A DNA stretch of 64,000 bases from Pardosa pseudoannulata (GCA_032207245.1 CM063502.1:50883617-50947616); one strand, 5' to 3'; positions 43,393 to 55,082 are shown, counted from the stretch's first letter. Numbers and translations are program-made. Notes: generated from the letters alone by a model not told the origin.

Positions 43393-43763
43393 GCTGGGGT
43401 GGCCGAATGGTTAAGGCGCCAGACTTGTCTTCCCGAGGCCGAGCTACCAACTTCAAAACCCAGTGATGAGCAATACAGTGACATACAAGTAAACACCCAG
43501 TGATGTGCAATGCGGTGCAGTATACCTTCCACTACAATATCAACCATAGTCATAAAGCATTAAATTACATAGCGCAGTTTACTGTGCAACCTATAATTAC
43601 GCAGAAACGTACCAGTGATATGCAACGCTGAGCAATGCTACCCTACATTCCAGCTGCTGTCATAACACGCACAAGTGGTACAAAGGTGGCGAGGCTAATC
43701 AGGGACAAGCGATCTGGCTTCAGTGCCTCAACTGAAGAAGGGGTTCGATTCCCCTCCCCGGAA
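43393..43763 (+). tRNA. Interrupted class II tRNA-like gene, unit 30
   Basis: A-type copy with both halves intact. Confidence 0.55.
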
Positions 43764-43829
43764 TGTTTTTGTTTTTACGTGCTTATTTATACTAGGAATA
43801 TCTGCCAGTTTCGTAATATTTTAAATTAT

Positions 43830-43901
<72 letters not shown>

Positions 43902-44879
43902 GGGCAGCATCTAGGTGGGACTCACCTCCTGTCCCCTTAAAATCTGATGTATACTATAAATCTTTTATATGTTGAGATAACAGTATTTTTCTAGATATAA
44001 AATTTACATGTTTACATTACTGCATACTTAATCACAATTTAATTTTTTTTTTCATTATTTTAATTTTTTTATCCCTTTTCTTTTAATTTCACTAAATTTA
44101 CTCAAAATTGTTTTATACATTTACTAAAATATAATAAATAAAGATGTAAATAGACTTTTCAGACATATATAACATTCAAATTATTAGATTATTTTAGAGC
44201 CTTACATGAGGTTTACATGACAGGAATGGTAAACTTAAACATACATTTATTCGTTCCATTCTGATTATGTTTCATATTCATGTTTACGTTTTATTTTTTT
44301 TTCTAATACTTTATGATATTGAATTTTTATTTTAAAAAGAGCAGAATTTTTTATTGAATCAAGAATAGTCTGTTATAATGGAGTCATTTCAGCTTAAAAA
44401 TTACTATAACCCCTAAAAATGTTCTGAGCCAGTTGTTAAATGTATACATACATTACTCGTTTCATAGTTATTGTAATTAAGGGCTTTATTTTAAATATGA
44501 TTACTTTCTTTTTATGTATAGGAACGTTTTATCTTGCTATAAAGCAGAATATATTCTTCCTATTACTATAATTAAGATTTCCTGCATAAAAACATAATTA
44601 GTTTTTAATTTATATATTGTAAAGTTTATTTTGTGGTTAAGTGGGTTCATTTCACTTGGTGTTCAGATTTTTTAACTGTATAGTTTAAATATAAATTATT
44701 TAAAAAATTTTATACTGTTAGAACCTTATTAATGACAGACTTTACAGCTCGAAAGCAGCTTAAAGTATTTAACTCAATGTGTGCCAGTAGACAAAATTCA
44801 TGACGATGTCTTGGAATTTCACATGCCACGGAAGAAGTGATCTTAATTGAAATTTCTACATAATGTTTTCCGCTACCGA

Positions 44880-45250
44880 GCTGGGGTGGCCGAATGGTTA
44901 AGGCGCCAGACTTGTCTTCCCGAGGCCGAGCTACCAACTTCAAAACCCAGTGATGAGCAATACAGTGACATACAATTAAACACCCAGTGATGTGCAATGC
45001 GGTGCAGTATACCTTCCACTACAATATCAACCATAGTCATAAAGCATTAAATTACATAGCGCAGTTTACTGTGCAACCTATAATTACGCAGAAACGTACC
45101 AGTAATATGCAACGCTGAGCAATGCTACCCTACATTCCAGCTGCTGTCATAACACGCACAAGTGGTACAAAGGTGGGGAGGCTAATCAGGGACAAGCGAT
45201 CTGGCTTCAGTGCCTCAACTGAAGAAGGGGTTCGATTCCCCTCCCCGGAA
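44880..45250 (+). tRNA. Interrupted class II tRNA-like gene, unit 31 (last copy)
   Basis: A-type copy with intact tRNA halves. The insert has ACAATTAAAC (as in unit 8), and GGTGGC becomes GGTGGG in its inner helix. The array ends about 700 bp downstream. Confidence 0.55.
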
Positions 45251-45316
45251 TGTTTTTGTTTTTACGTGCTTATTTATACTAGGAATATCTGCCAGTTTCG
45301 TAATATTTTAAATTAT

Positions 45317-45397
<81 letters not shown>

Positions 45398-45960
45398 GGG
45401 CAGCATCTGGGTGTTACTCACCTCCCGTCCCCTTAAAATCTGGTATATACTATAACTCTTTTATATGTTGAGATAACAGTATTTTTCTAGATATAAAATT
45501 TACATGTTACAATACTGCATACTTAATCACAATTTAATTTTTTTTATTTCATTATTTTAATTTTTTTATCTCTTTTCTTTTAATTTCTCTAAATTTACTC
45601 TAAATTGTTTTATACATTTACTAATATATATTAAATAAAGATGTACATAGACTTTTAGACATATATAACATTCAAATTATTAGATTATTTTAGAGCCTTA
45701 CATGAGGTTTAGATGAGCGAAATGGTAAATTTAAACATACATTTGCTCGTTCCATTCTGATTATGTTTCATATTTATGTTTACGTTTTATTTTTTTTTCT
45801 AATTTTTTAGGATTTTGAATTTTTATTTTAAACAGAGCAGAATTTTATATTGAATCACGAATAGTCTGTTATAATGGACACTTTTCAGCTCAAAAATTAC
45901 TATAACCTCTAAAAATGTTCTGAGGCAGTTGTGAAATGTAAACATACATTACTCGTTTCA

Positions 45961-46660
45961 ATGTATATTCTTTCTGAAGTAGAAATTCTCAAAACACATA
46001 AAGCTTTCTACCAGTTTGAACTAAATAAGTAGCACGATCCATCAAAAGTAATGCACTTTAATGATTTTTCTTCATTCTAAAATCTTCACAAATGTTAAAT
46101 GTACTATTTACTAGAGTATATGTTGATAAAATAGTGTGTAAACCTTAATGCCATCCTATACAGCTGAGTTAGATTAAAAGTAATGAATGCATGTTCTCAT
46201 TTTTGGTTTTCCTGGTGATGCCTTCGAATTAAATCTTCAATTGTTCATAACAGGGGAAAAATCAGATACTACGTAGAACGTTTTGCCCATGGGCGAGTTT
46301 TTTACTTAACCGAAAAATATTTCTTCACTAACTTTTTTTTAATCTTTCATAATTAAGTTTATGGAATAATTTTTAATTTGGTTTAATTTTTTTCCTACTT
46401 CGACCACTTTACAAAGATATTATGTTCACAGTTAGCAGACTATGATGACAAATAGCACCCAAGCGTTTAGACAATATGCATTAAGTAATGTTATCACTTC
46501 CATAGAATATTCTTTACTGCTTAATATTATGTGAGTCATTCTGTTCTACTGCGAAAATCTGCTTAGACTCTTGGTACACAACAAAATTATACTTTTAGAA
46601 CATATTTGATAGGGATAAACGGGTATGCTTACAAAGGGCTATGTCCCAATTTCTCTATAC
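45961..46660. other. Non-coding AT-rich stretch after the array
   Basis: Sequence changes from array unit to unique DNA at about 45960. No open frame, RNA gene or clear repeat was recognised here. Confidence 0.6.
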
Positions 46661-46700
46661 CAGCGTTTCTCAACTGGTACTCCGTGGAGACTTAATTCCA
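46661..46700 (+). mobile_element. Possible solitary hAT-type terminal repeat
   Basis: CAGCGTTTCTCAACTGGTAC matches the usual hAT terminal form CAGNGTTTCTCAA and continues with CTCCGTGGA. A matching opposite end was not found. It is cut by the TTAA-linked repeat that starts at 46701. Confidence 0.4.
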
Positions 46701-46786
46701 TTAACCCTTTATCGGCTGACGGTACTTATAAGTACCAATCACTTTAACCCTTTATCTACTGATGGTACTTTTAAGTACCACTTTAA
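46701..46786 (+). repeat. Tandem pair of 43-bp TTAACCCTTTAT units
   Basis: Two diverged 43-bp copies start with TTAACCCTTTAT at 46701 and 46744. Each holds a palindrome-like core: GGTACTTATAAGTACC in the first (perfect) and GGTACTTTTAAGTACC in the second. The same terminal sequence starts the element at 49808. Confidence 0.75.
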
Positions 46787-46969
46787 GTAATTAGTTCTAA
46801 CAAATTAAATTTCGCACCGGGGAGATTTTTTTTCTTGTATATTCTTTAATTATTAATATGGCAGCTAAAAAAATATATTTATGAAGAAATTTTCAGTAGT
46901 TCATATTGCAGTATCTACTGCAGTATGAACTACTGAAAATTTCTTCATAAATATATTTATAAGGGTTAA
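46744..46969 (+). mobile_element. TTAA-flanked MITE-like element (piggyBac-like) with long foldback
   Basis: It begins TTAACCCTTTATCTACTG and ends ATAAGGGTTAA, so TTAACCCTT is inverted at the two ends and both borders carry TTAA, the piggyBac-type target. At 226 bp it is too short to encode a transposase. Most of the interior is the long hairpin at 46871-46958. Family assignment rests on the TTAA borders and CCCTT termini only. Confidence 0.55.
46871..46958. repeat. Near-perfect 43-bp inverted repeat (2-bp spacer)
   Basis: Arms 46871-46913 and 46916-46958 are reverse complements with one mismatch (A/G in TGCAATATG versus TGCAGTATG), separated only by TC. DNA could extrude a cruciform. A transcript would be an 88-nt hairpin. 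Confidence 0.95.
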
Positions 46970-48161
46970 AACATTTTAGAGCTCCAAATAAAATTCACTA
47001 ATTTTATACACAAAAATATTTCACGTTCATCAATTAAATTATAAAGCCAAAATTAAAATTAACCCAGCCAAACCATTGTAAGCGAGTTATTTTTTTCTGG
47101 TTAAAAATTCTGTAGTTACGGTGAAAGAGTACTTCTTTGTATTCAGTGATTTTAATGTGAACAGGTATATTTTATCTAACTAAGCCAAACCTAACATTGA
47201 CAGCTCAACACCTTACCTTAAACTAAGTACGTTTTATCATAATTTTATTCTATTGTTCAATAAACTTTCATGCGCCAAGCAAAATACACATGAGGGCAAC
47301 AATTAAAATTACTAGCTTCCTAGCCGCTTCTTTCAAGAGAGGAAATTATGCAAACATGTCCAACTAGATGTTAGTCTAGTTTCATCAGCAACACAGTATA
47401 TGCAATGAATTTTAAACACAGGTACTTTCTTAGTGTATGTGTACATTAAAATCAGTGGGAGAAATGAGTTTATGGATCAAAACCTCTTGCGGAATTATTT
47501 TTTCTGTACCATCTGTTAGTCGAAATGAGTGAATAGATTCCATGGTCAGAAATTTGTTTGGAAGTTGAGGAATTTACTAAATTCGACTCCTTTTTCTTGA
47601 AATGCTATTTATTTCATAGTTTTTTCTAACATAGTAGGACATTAATTTGGGAGTGAATGAGGATAGTATGTGTATGAATTTAAAAGAAAAAAGATAAATG
47701 TTAAACAGAGCAGCCTTTCAGATTTGAATCACAGTAGGACTTCCCTTCCCCTGAAGAACAAGGAAAACTTGTTCATCTTCAACATTTCTCTCAAGTGGGA
47801 AATTTTCCTAATTTTTGGGAGGATAAACAGGTAAAAATGTTCTAAACAGTCCAGAATAGAACATAGCTGAATTTCAAGTGTCGTAATATTTTCAAAATAA
47901 AAATTGAGATACACACTATCAGCTAAAATAATTTTTTCTAGCGTTCATAAACAAAAATAATACACGCTTTTTCATCTGTAGTAAAGTATGAAAAATCGAA
48001 CTTTTCAGATCAGACCTTATACTCATTACTTTTATACAACCATTTAAAATAAATGTAAATGAAAATTTGTAGTTCATTATTAATACATTTTCAACAATGT
48101 ATATAATAATTTGAAATCATACAACGATGTTGCAGCTCTTAAATGCACAGTAAATTAAGAC
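46970..48161. other. Non-coding stretch with no recognised feature
   Basis: AT-rich unique-looking DNA. The only longer open frame (61 codons, minus strand near 47729-47914) has no recognisable domain. No RNA gene was seen. Confidence 0.5.
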
Positions 48162-48592
48162 AGAAGTCAACAAAACAGACTATTTAAGCTCTTTTGGGAA
48201 AATGATGTTTTGTGTATGTTGCAGATATGCAACAAGGTAATACAAAATTTCAACAAACTAAAAATACAAGGGCTTTTTTTTTTCGAAAATAATTCTGGGG
48301 ATCAATCTCTATAGTAACTGGATTCTGATACACGAAGTACGAAGATGCATTGAAGCAAATCGTAGTAAAACTTCAATTATATCATTAAAAATGTTTTCTA
48401 ATTTGTCAAATAGACAAACAATAGGAGATCATAAATGTTTAATACTACGCACCATATATCCAGGAACCAAATTCGTCCCTCGTTTCGTAGCAACATAAGA
48501 ATCATAAATAAAAGAAAAAGAATGTTAAATTTTTTTTAAAAAATAAATCAAACCGAAAATAAAGCTTTCGCCGTAGCAAGTTTTTGAATACC
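48162..48592 (+). repeat. Old tandem duplication, copy 1
   Basis: Diverged repeat of about 430 bp. Shared landmarks with copy 2 are AGAAGTCAACAA, TTTCGAAAAT, GTTTAATACTACGCA, GAGAATCATAA/AAGAATCATAA and AACCGAAAT/A, in the same order and spacing. No coding frame is conserved between the copies. Confidence 0.75.
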
Positions 48593-49024
48593 AGAAGTCA
48601 ACAAGACAATCTTTTTTCAAGCACGAATTTTAATGACATGTTTATTGTAAATTGTAGCTGAGCAATACGGTGATACAAAGTGTTAACAAACTAAATACAT
48701 GCGTTACTTTCGAAAATCTTGCTGGGAATAAGTCTCTATACTGATTTAATCCTGAAATACGTAGAACGAAGATTCGTATAAACAAATAGTAATATAAAAG
48801 ACTCAATTATATGATAAAAATTTGTCGAGTGGATATCATCGACTGTCAATCAGAGATCCTACATGTTTAATACTACGCATTAGACATCCGTGAATCGAAT
48901 TCTCCTCTTCCTTCGTGGCTACTTGAGAATCATAATAAAAAGCAAAAGACAAAAAGAAAGCAAAATAAAAAAGCAAATGAAAACCGAAATAGGAAAAAAA
49001 AAACTTCCGCCTCAACAAGTTTGG
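48593..49024 (+). repeat. Old tandem duplication, copy 2
   Basis: Second member of the pair starting at 48162. GTTTAATACTACGCA recurs here about 430 bp after its first occurrence. The open frames crossing this copy (48836-49162) appear to be chance products of A-rich DNA. Confidence 0.75.
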
Positions 49025-49807
49025 GGCCAAAGAAAAATAGAAAATATAAATAAAGCTGTTTTCACCTCTCTAAACCGGAAATTCACTGTGATGTACACTA
49101 GAAAACTCTGTGCAGAATTGCACCTAGAGGTAAGAAAAAAATATTCTCCAGCAAAACTTTAATAGAAAGCTACAGTTTAAGGATTGCAGTTCATTTTTGA
49201 CCTATTTCCAAACATTATTCGATGATTAGTTGAATTTACAGTTATAGGCTAAGAAAACATTTTTTGATAAAATAATTTCCTAAATACTTTTCAATTTTCT
49301 TTCTCCGTGGTTGACCCGTTTTTATTTTCCAGAACAGTTTTTCTTATTTATTTCCACACTATAAACAATGAGATTATTCATTTTATTTCCCCTCCAAATC
49401 TTGCACGCTTTATTGCTAAAAATTTCCTCCTTTCATATAAATCATCATTCGTCATCTTAATTATTTTTTCTCTGCTCCACAAAGCTTAATTTAAAATTGC
49501 TTTCGTATCAGTGCATTATTTCAAACATTATTACAAATAAAAATAGCCTGATCCTAGTTACAGTAATTTCCAAAAGTATTTTCTTTTTCAATACAATGAC
49601 AAGAAATAATCAAACTTCTTGTATTTTCAATAGCTATCCATTTTGACGAATCCTTTAAAATATGACAAATCCTTCAAAGGTTTGGTTAGCTGTCACAGAT
49701 TTATATAGCATTAGAATTCTAATACTAACAAAAAGGTGATTGCTGGACATGTGCAAGAAGTAAAACTTCTAATAGTAAATGCGTAATAATTATTTTCTGA
49801 CAGTCGC
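49025..49807. other. Non-coding stretch with no recognised feature
   Basis: AT-rich DNA with short chance open frames only (for example 49307-49489). No repeat or RNA signature was identified. Confidence 0.5.
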
Positions 49808-50037
49808 TTAACCCTTTATTTACCAAGCTATGGAAAAAATGGAAAAAAGAACAATAAACTTTTATACATGCTTCTATAATCAACATTCATAACTGACATA
49901 AGATTAAAAGTATTATATTAAACGCAAAGTACCATGGTACTTGATGGTTTATGCCTTCCGGGTTCAATGAATTAAAACCCTGCTGGTTGATGGAATAAAA
50001 CTAGCTACATAAGTTTCATCAGTAAATAAAGAGTTAA
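49808..50037 (+). mobile_element. TTAA-flanked MITE (piggyBac-like)
   Basis: Its left end TTAACCCTTTATTTAC (49808-49823) and right end GTAAATAAAGAGTTAA (50022-50037) are inverted copies matching at 15 of 16 positions, borders included. The element is 230 bp with no coding capacity. It contains the perfect 16-bp palindrome AAGTACCATGGTACTT, and its termini match the repeats at 46701 and 46744, so the three belong to one family. Confidence 0.8.
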
Positions 50038-50650
50038 AATAAGTCCTGATGCAGTATAAGTGTCGAGAGAAATAAATGAGAAAGGTGATGATTCAATGAG
50101 GAAAACGAGTAGGCGATTAAAAAAAAATCTTGTAAAAAAACTGCCATGGATACATTGAAAGTTATAAATTCACTCCAAAAAAAATTTTCCAAAAATTAAA
50201 GGTAGAACGGAAGTCATTACTGTACCTTGTTTTAATATTTACTTTCATTGTCAAAAGTTAACTTTGAAGCCTTTTTTCTCAAAACTGTATTTTTTTCCAT
50301 TCCATGTATTCTAATTTAAAATATATTATCCTAGAACCTTTAGATTTTCCAGATTACTAGCTTATAATTTTATGCTAAACCTCAATTTAACCTAATTTTT
50401 ATTATAGAAAATTATGTACTGCAAAATTAAATCTAAAATTTTTAGTAAAATTAACCAATGTGATTATTAAAGCCATTAATTATATTAATGAATTTGAATA
50501 TATTCCTAAATTGGGGTTCAGAGTAATATATGGCAATTTAAGTAGATATGTACAAAATATCAGTAGAATTTTTAAAACCTTTCACGGAAAGTGAATATTT
50601 TTTTTTTCCATGATTTAAAAAAAACAAATGTTGTCTTTATATTTAGTTAA
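50038..50650. other. Non-coding stretch with no recognised feature
   Basis: AT-rich sequence without open frames of note or recognisable repeats, up to the palindrome that begins at 50651. Confidence 0.5.
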
Positions 50651-50660
50651 TTCTCGTTGT

Positions 50661-50740
<80 letters not shown>

Positions 50741-50750
50741 ACAACGAGAA
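50651..50750. repeat. Perfect 100-bp palindrome around a (TA)n core
   Basis: It starts TTCTCGTTGTTATG, runs through (TA)n, and ends CATAACAACGAGAA, the exact reverse complement, so the whole 100 bp is self-complementary. The right arm is followed by degenerate ATAACATAACATAACAACATATATA sequence. Confidence 0.93.
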
Positions 50751-51398
50751 CATATAACATAACATAACAACATATATATATATACATATTAAATTTTTTT
50801 CAAGAATTTTAACAATGCAGGAAAAAAAATTATATCTTATTCATTCGTTCTGAGATTACAGATTTTTTTGCATTAGTCTAAATATCGTGGTTTTAAGTTG
50901 TTCAATGTGGTCTCGTCCCATTTATTAAAGACAGAGAAAGAACATACTTGTAAATTAGTATAGAATGAATAGTATTTTATTTATAGTTCCGACATTTTTA
51001 TTCATTGATATATTGTAACATAAAGAGCACTCCTCATTTACGGGGAGTAAAAATTTACAAAATCAGCCCTTTTTGTATATGCTCTAGACCTGCAACATGT
51101 TTAAAAATAAATACCACTAAACGACTGGTTTGTCGATCTTGCATTTCTACAATTAGCACTATTAGCTAATAAAATACGTATCAAATAACGATACTAAATT
51201 TAATTTCCGAATAAAAATTTCATTTATCGTTTGATCAAATGCACGTGATTAGTATTGAAATTAATTTCTAATCTGTTAAATTAAAAAAACAATGTAGAAA
51301 TGAAAAAAGGAGATTTCTCAAAAGGATAATTTGAAATTATTCATTTAAAGATAATTTTTGTGCAAATTAATTTATAGTATTCTCGCTACTAACATCTA

Positions 51399-51473
51399 AG
51401 CCAGCAGCAAGATTCGAACCCGCAGACTGAGGCACTGAAAGGCATCTTCCTACCAATTTAGTCATTGACCGGC
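51399..51473 (-). pseudogene. tRNA pseudogene or SINE head
   Basis: Read from 51473 downwards it is 75 nt, tRNA-sized. The acceptor GCCGGTC pairs with TGCTGGC at six of seven positions, counting wobbles. The T arm GCGGG-TTCGAAT-CTTGC contains a good box B, and a box A-like TAAATTGGTAGG is present. The D stem does not pair and the anticodon stem is unconvincing, so it is not a working tRNA. No tail or target duplication was found to prove a SINE. Confidence 0.6.
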
Positions 51474-52000
51474 ACATATGCATCACGGGCTACAACCTTG
51501 GTAATATATGAACTGTAATTAAAATATATTTTCCTTACACGTGAGAAATAAATATTAAGTGCAAATGTTAAATAGTGTGACCTCCTATAAGAAGTTTCCC
51601 CTCAATAACTTCATGACAAAGTTTTAAATGTCCTAAAAAAAATTCCAACTTTTATATATTATGACACACTATTATATGATACTGTTTAATTCTATCATGA
51701 TAATGTATAATCACAATGCGACCCTTTATCTTCTGCATGTGTTATTTCAATCTACGTTTTCCTAAAACCAAACAAATCACCTTTAAAAGTTGCTGTTTAG
51801 AGCATAAATCCATAATTTGTCCATAAGGATAAATTAATAAGCAAAATAAATTTTATCTGTGTTATCTCTTAGTAATAATTAAAACTTTATGAAAATTCTA
51901 CCGGTATGTGTGTATCGATACCGCAGCACCATAAATTTTAAAAAAATCACTTTTTAGTTATATACTACGAACAGCAGTTTAAAATTAAATCTACTCGATG

Positions 52001-52008
52001 CTATAGAG
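52001..52008. repeat. Target site duplication of hAT element, left
   Basis: CTATAGAG, repeated exactly at 52662-52669. Eight bp is the size made by hAT transposases. Confidence 0.85.
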
Positions 52009-52661
52009 CATTGATTCTAAACCATTGTGATTTTAGAAATGTATATTTTTCAATTTTTATTTTACACTTGAAATTTTCGACCAGGGAGGATAATTTTTAA
52101 TTTAAGAAATATCTTGGTGGTGTATTGTCATGATAAGCAAAGAAAACTTGAAATTTTCTTATGGTGTAATCAAAAATGTTGCATCGTGTTAGGTTATGTG
52201 AAAATAACAATTTTAAGTTGATATCGCACAACACAATGTGTATGTATTATTACTGTGCAAGATCGTATTTAGCGGAAGATATTACATATGAGAATTCTAA
52301 AGAAAGTTTTCGTTCGTTTTCTGACGAAATGTATTCGAGACTGTTATATGTAGAAGGCGGTATGAGAGTAGCATTGTCATTCTTAAGACCAAATATAAAT
52401 GAAATTTTTAAAAAACATTAAGCCCAAATTTCTTATTAAATGTATTCTTATTATTAACTTGTAATTAATCCCTTAATAAACGGACTGCTGTTTTTGTAGT
52501 ACATACTATTTTATTTTCCATTCAAAATTATTATCATAAACTATTTTACACAGTGTATTATAGGTAAGAAAACAACTTTTAAACTTATCTTTTTCTTTGT
52601 GGGCAGCTAAATTTTAAAATCGTTAAAGTGTGCCGCGACAACAAAACGTTTAGAATTACTG
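52009..52661 (+). mobile_element. Internally deleted hAT transposon
   Basis: The left terminus CATTGATTCTAAACCATTGT and the reverse complement of the right terminus, CAGTAATTCTAAACGTTTTG, match each other (shared ATTCTAAAC) and the hAT form CAGNGNTTCTNAAC. Exact 8-bp duplications CTATAGAG lie immediately outside both ends. The 653-bp body keeps only the extreme C-terminus of a transposase (52176-52421), so the copy is non-autonomous. Confidence 0.85.
52176..52421 (+). pseudogene. hAT transposase C-terminal remnant
   Basis: The open frame's last ~35 codons read SRLLYVEGGMRVALSFLRP followed by NINEIFKKH and a stop. This resembles the end of the hAT dimerisation region in SCAND3/FAM200-like transposases (an NRLDVE.DMR.ALS..RP type motif). 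The expected upstream catalytic and zinc-finger parts are absent and the first ~45 codons are unrecognisable. It lies inside the hAT element in the expected orientation, just before the right terminus. It is not a functional gene. Confidence 0.65.
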
Positions 52662-52669
52662 CTATAGAG
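52662..52669. repeat. Target site duplication of hAT element, right
   Basis: CTATAGAG, identical to 52001-52008. Confidence 0.85.

Positions 52670-52673
<4 letters not shown>

Positions 52674-52721
<48 letters not shown>
52674..52721. repeat. Poly(A) tract of 48 nt
   Basis: An uninterrupted A run starting four bases after the hAT target duplication. It may be the tail of a retroposed sequence, but no body was recognised on its 5' side apart from the hAT element. Confidence 0.9.
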
Positions 52722-52723
<2 letters not shown>

Positions 52724-54412
52724 CCGAACTAAAATTTAGAAGAATAACCAGCAGATGGTGCCAGTTAAGTTTAAAATTAGTTTGACTCTGTTGAATACAG
52801 TGTCTTATTAAATTCTGACTTCCTACGGCATGGGGTATTTATTTATCAATTTCTCTCTGTACGTATGTGTATAAGCTAATTAAGACTTTTTATCGGTAAA
52901 ACTAATAGACTGGTGTTTTATTACAGACAACACTGCAGTCTTAAAAGATGTTGGAAAACACTGCCGCCATCTATTGGAATAAATCGGATTTACTCTTTGT
53001 GAAATAGAATTATTTTTATGAATAAAGTCAAAGACATTATTTATTTGCCTATACGTACGCTATATATCATTCAAAGATAATGTAACCCAACAGTTTTTCC
53101 ATATCCCGCAGATCTATGTTGGTGTAATCCGTTAGTGACAGTCAGTAGACAAAAGGTATACAAAACAATTTCTAATGTATCAGAATCAGGAAGTCATTGT
53201 CTCGTCAACTACCTACATCTCAGAAGGGTTAAAACCCCTAAGACAATTTACATGAGTGAAGAAATATAGAATTTTTCTCTTTCAAATGGCACCTCTTCTT
53301 TTACTGGGCCCATAGCATTTAACTCTAGTCCGTTTAAACTTTAGCAAAGGGTCTTTATAACAAATACAAGTTGTCTATAACGAACATTGAATTTATCTCT
53401 TACTTGACAAATGTTTTCATTGTTCAGGAGTTTAAAGTGATTGTGTCGAATTATTTCTTTCGTTAATAACTTAGTGCATAAATTACATACAAATTCAACC
53501 TCATGATTGCAGTACCCTTTTTTTTTAAATTGTTAATCAATTTTTCATATCAAACGTCTATCAAAATACTCATATATAAAATTTATATAAATACGTCTAC
53601 CTAATATTTCATAGGATGAAATCACATAGTAAGTGACTTCGAAAAACGAATTTTCTTTATAGTGTCGCCATCTAGTGTCTTTTTATTCACAAAATTTCAT
53701 TTTTGCGATAAATGACTTGAGCAAATATATTCTCGATATAAAAGTAATAATTTTTAACTGTGATTTCTTATTATTTTTAAAACACTGAGAAATAATTAAA
53801 CATACAAATTATCAAGAACTAGAATTTGGAATTCATAATGAATAACCAAGGTAGAATACTTCTTTGTCTCAATCACTACAGTTCGTTCCCGGCCAAAGCT
53901 GTCCTCCATCTTGATCTTTCTGTAGCTATAGTCTTCCATCTGATGACTCCAATATTTCTTATCCACTATTCTACATTATCTACTTACATTTAAATCAAAG
54001 TGGAAAAAAAACGGAAAATACAGTTACAAGTAAATAAAATTGTGAACAAAATGAAGAACATAGAAAGCAAAAATTACGAGTAAAAATTCTTTTTTTACTC
54101 GGTTTTTTTTTCCTATCAACAAGTTAATAAACAAATTTGCATTTTCATAACTCATGAATTTCATAACCCGAAATTTCCTTCCATTTAGCATATCTGCTTC
54201 CTTGAGACACTTATCTTCAAAAGTCTACATATTGGTGAATGATCTTGCACATTTATGCAACGATTGCTACATATTTTACTCCATATTAAGTCTTTCTGAA
54301 TCAGTACAACTTTCATCTTTCTCCAAATGTTGTAAGTTGAAATGGTATGAGAAAAAAATCCTCTAACCATTATATAAAATTATATAAGTATTTATAACTT
54401 AAAAAGGACACA
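52722..54412. other. Non-coding stretch with no recognised feature
   Basis: AT-rich DNA. The overlapping 60-70-codon open frames near 54154-54370 on both strands show no domain and appear to be chance. No RNA gene was seen. Confidence 0.45.
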
Positions 54413-54620
54413 AATCGAGTGTGTCAAAAGTCTGCATACACTAGAAAAAATGTTAAGATAAATGACTGTAACTAAATGATAACATCTTGTAAGGAATCCT
54501 CTTTTTATAGCACCTTTAAATCTATTTGTCCTAGATTAAAAAAGTTTAAGTGTTTCTTCTGTGGTTATTTTATTCCACTCTTGTACTGACAGAATTGACC
54601 ATTTCTATGAATGTTATTTC
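54413..54620. mobile_element. Possible Tc1-like transposon end fragment
   Basis: GAGTGTGTCAAAAGTCTGCA is of the type seen at Tc1-like element termini. The text downstream (AACATCTTGTAAGGAATCC, TTTGTCCTAGAT, ATTCCACTCTTGTACTG) has the feel of sub-terminal Tc1 sequence. No opposite terminus or transposase was found, so this rests on resemblance only. Confidence 0.3.
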
Positions 54621-55082
54621 CCGCTTGTCGATTTTTAGTTTAATTAAATACTACAAATACAGCCATAGACTCACAACATACGAAGTGTTCTAAAAGAGAA
54701 AATTCCAAGCTTCTCTGCATTTGCTCTATTACTTTCCAATGTGTTCAAATAATAAGCTGCATACTTTTGTAATAAATAGACTTCAGATTACCATCCCCAT
54801 GACTTTCTGAGTACTCCCAAACCCAAATGTGTCTTCCTCTGTATTTGAAGAAAGAGTAATTTGAAAATTAATAAAATATATCAAATCTTCAAAAATTTAA
54901 CTCAACACACATTAACTAGCCTTAACCCTCTCTAAGGAAACAAATATTAATTCCTTCTCAATTTTATTTTTAAAAATGTAAGCCTTTCATTAAAGATTAA
55001 ATTAACTTTCTTTTTAGAATATCTGATTACAGTAATCAATTTACTAACTTAAAGGACACTGTAAAACACTTTGTAACTTCTT

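Noticed and set aside
48836..49489. Short open frames on both strands (64, 90 and 60 codons)
   Set aside because: They are Lys- or Phe-rich products of AT-rich DNA, not kept in the duplicated copy and without domain similarity.
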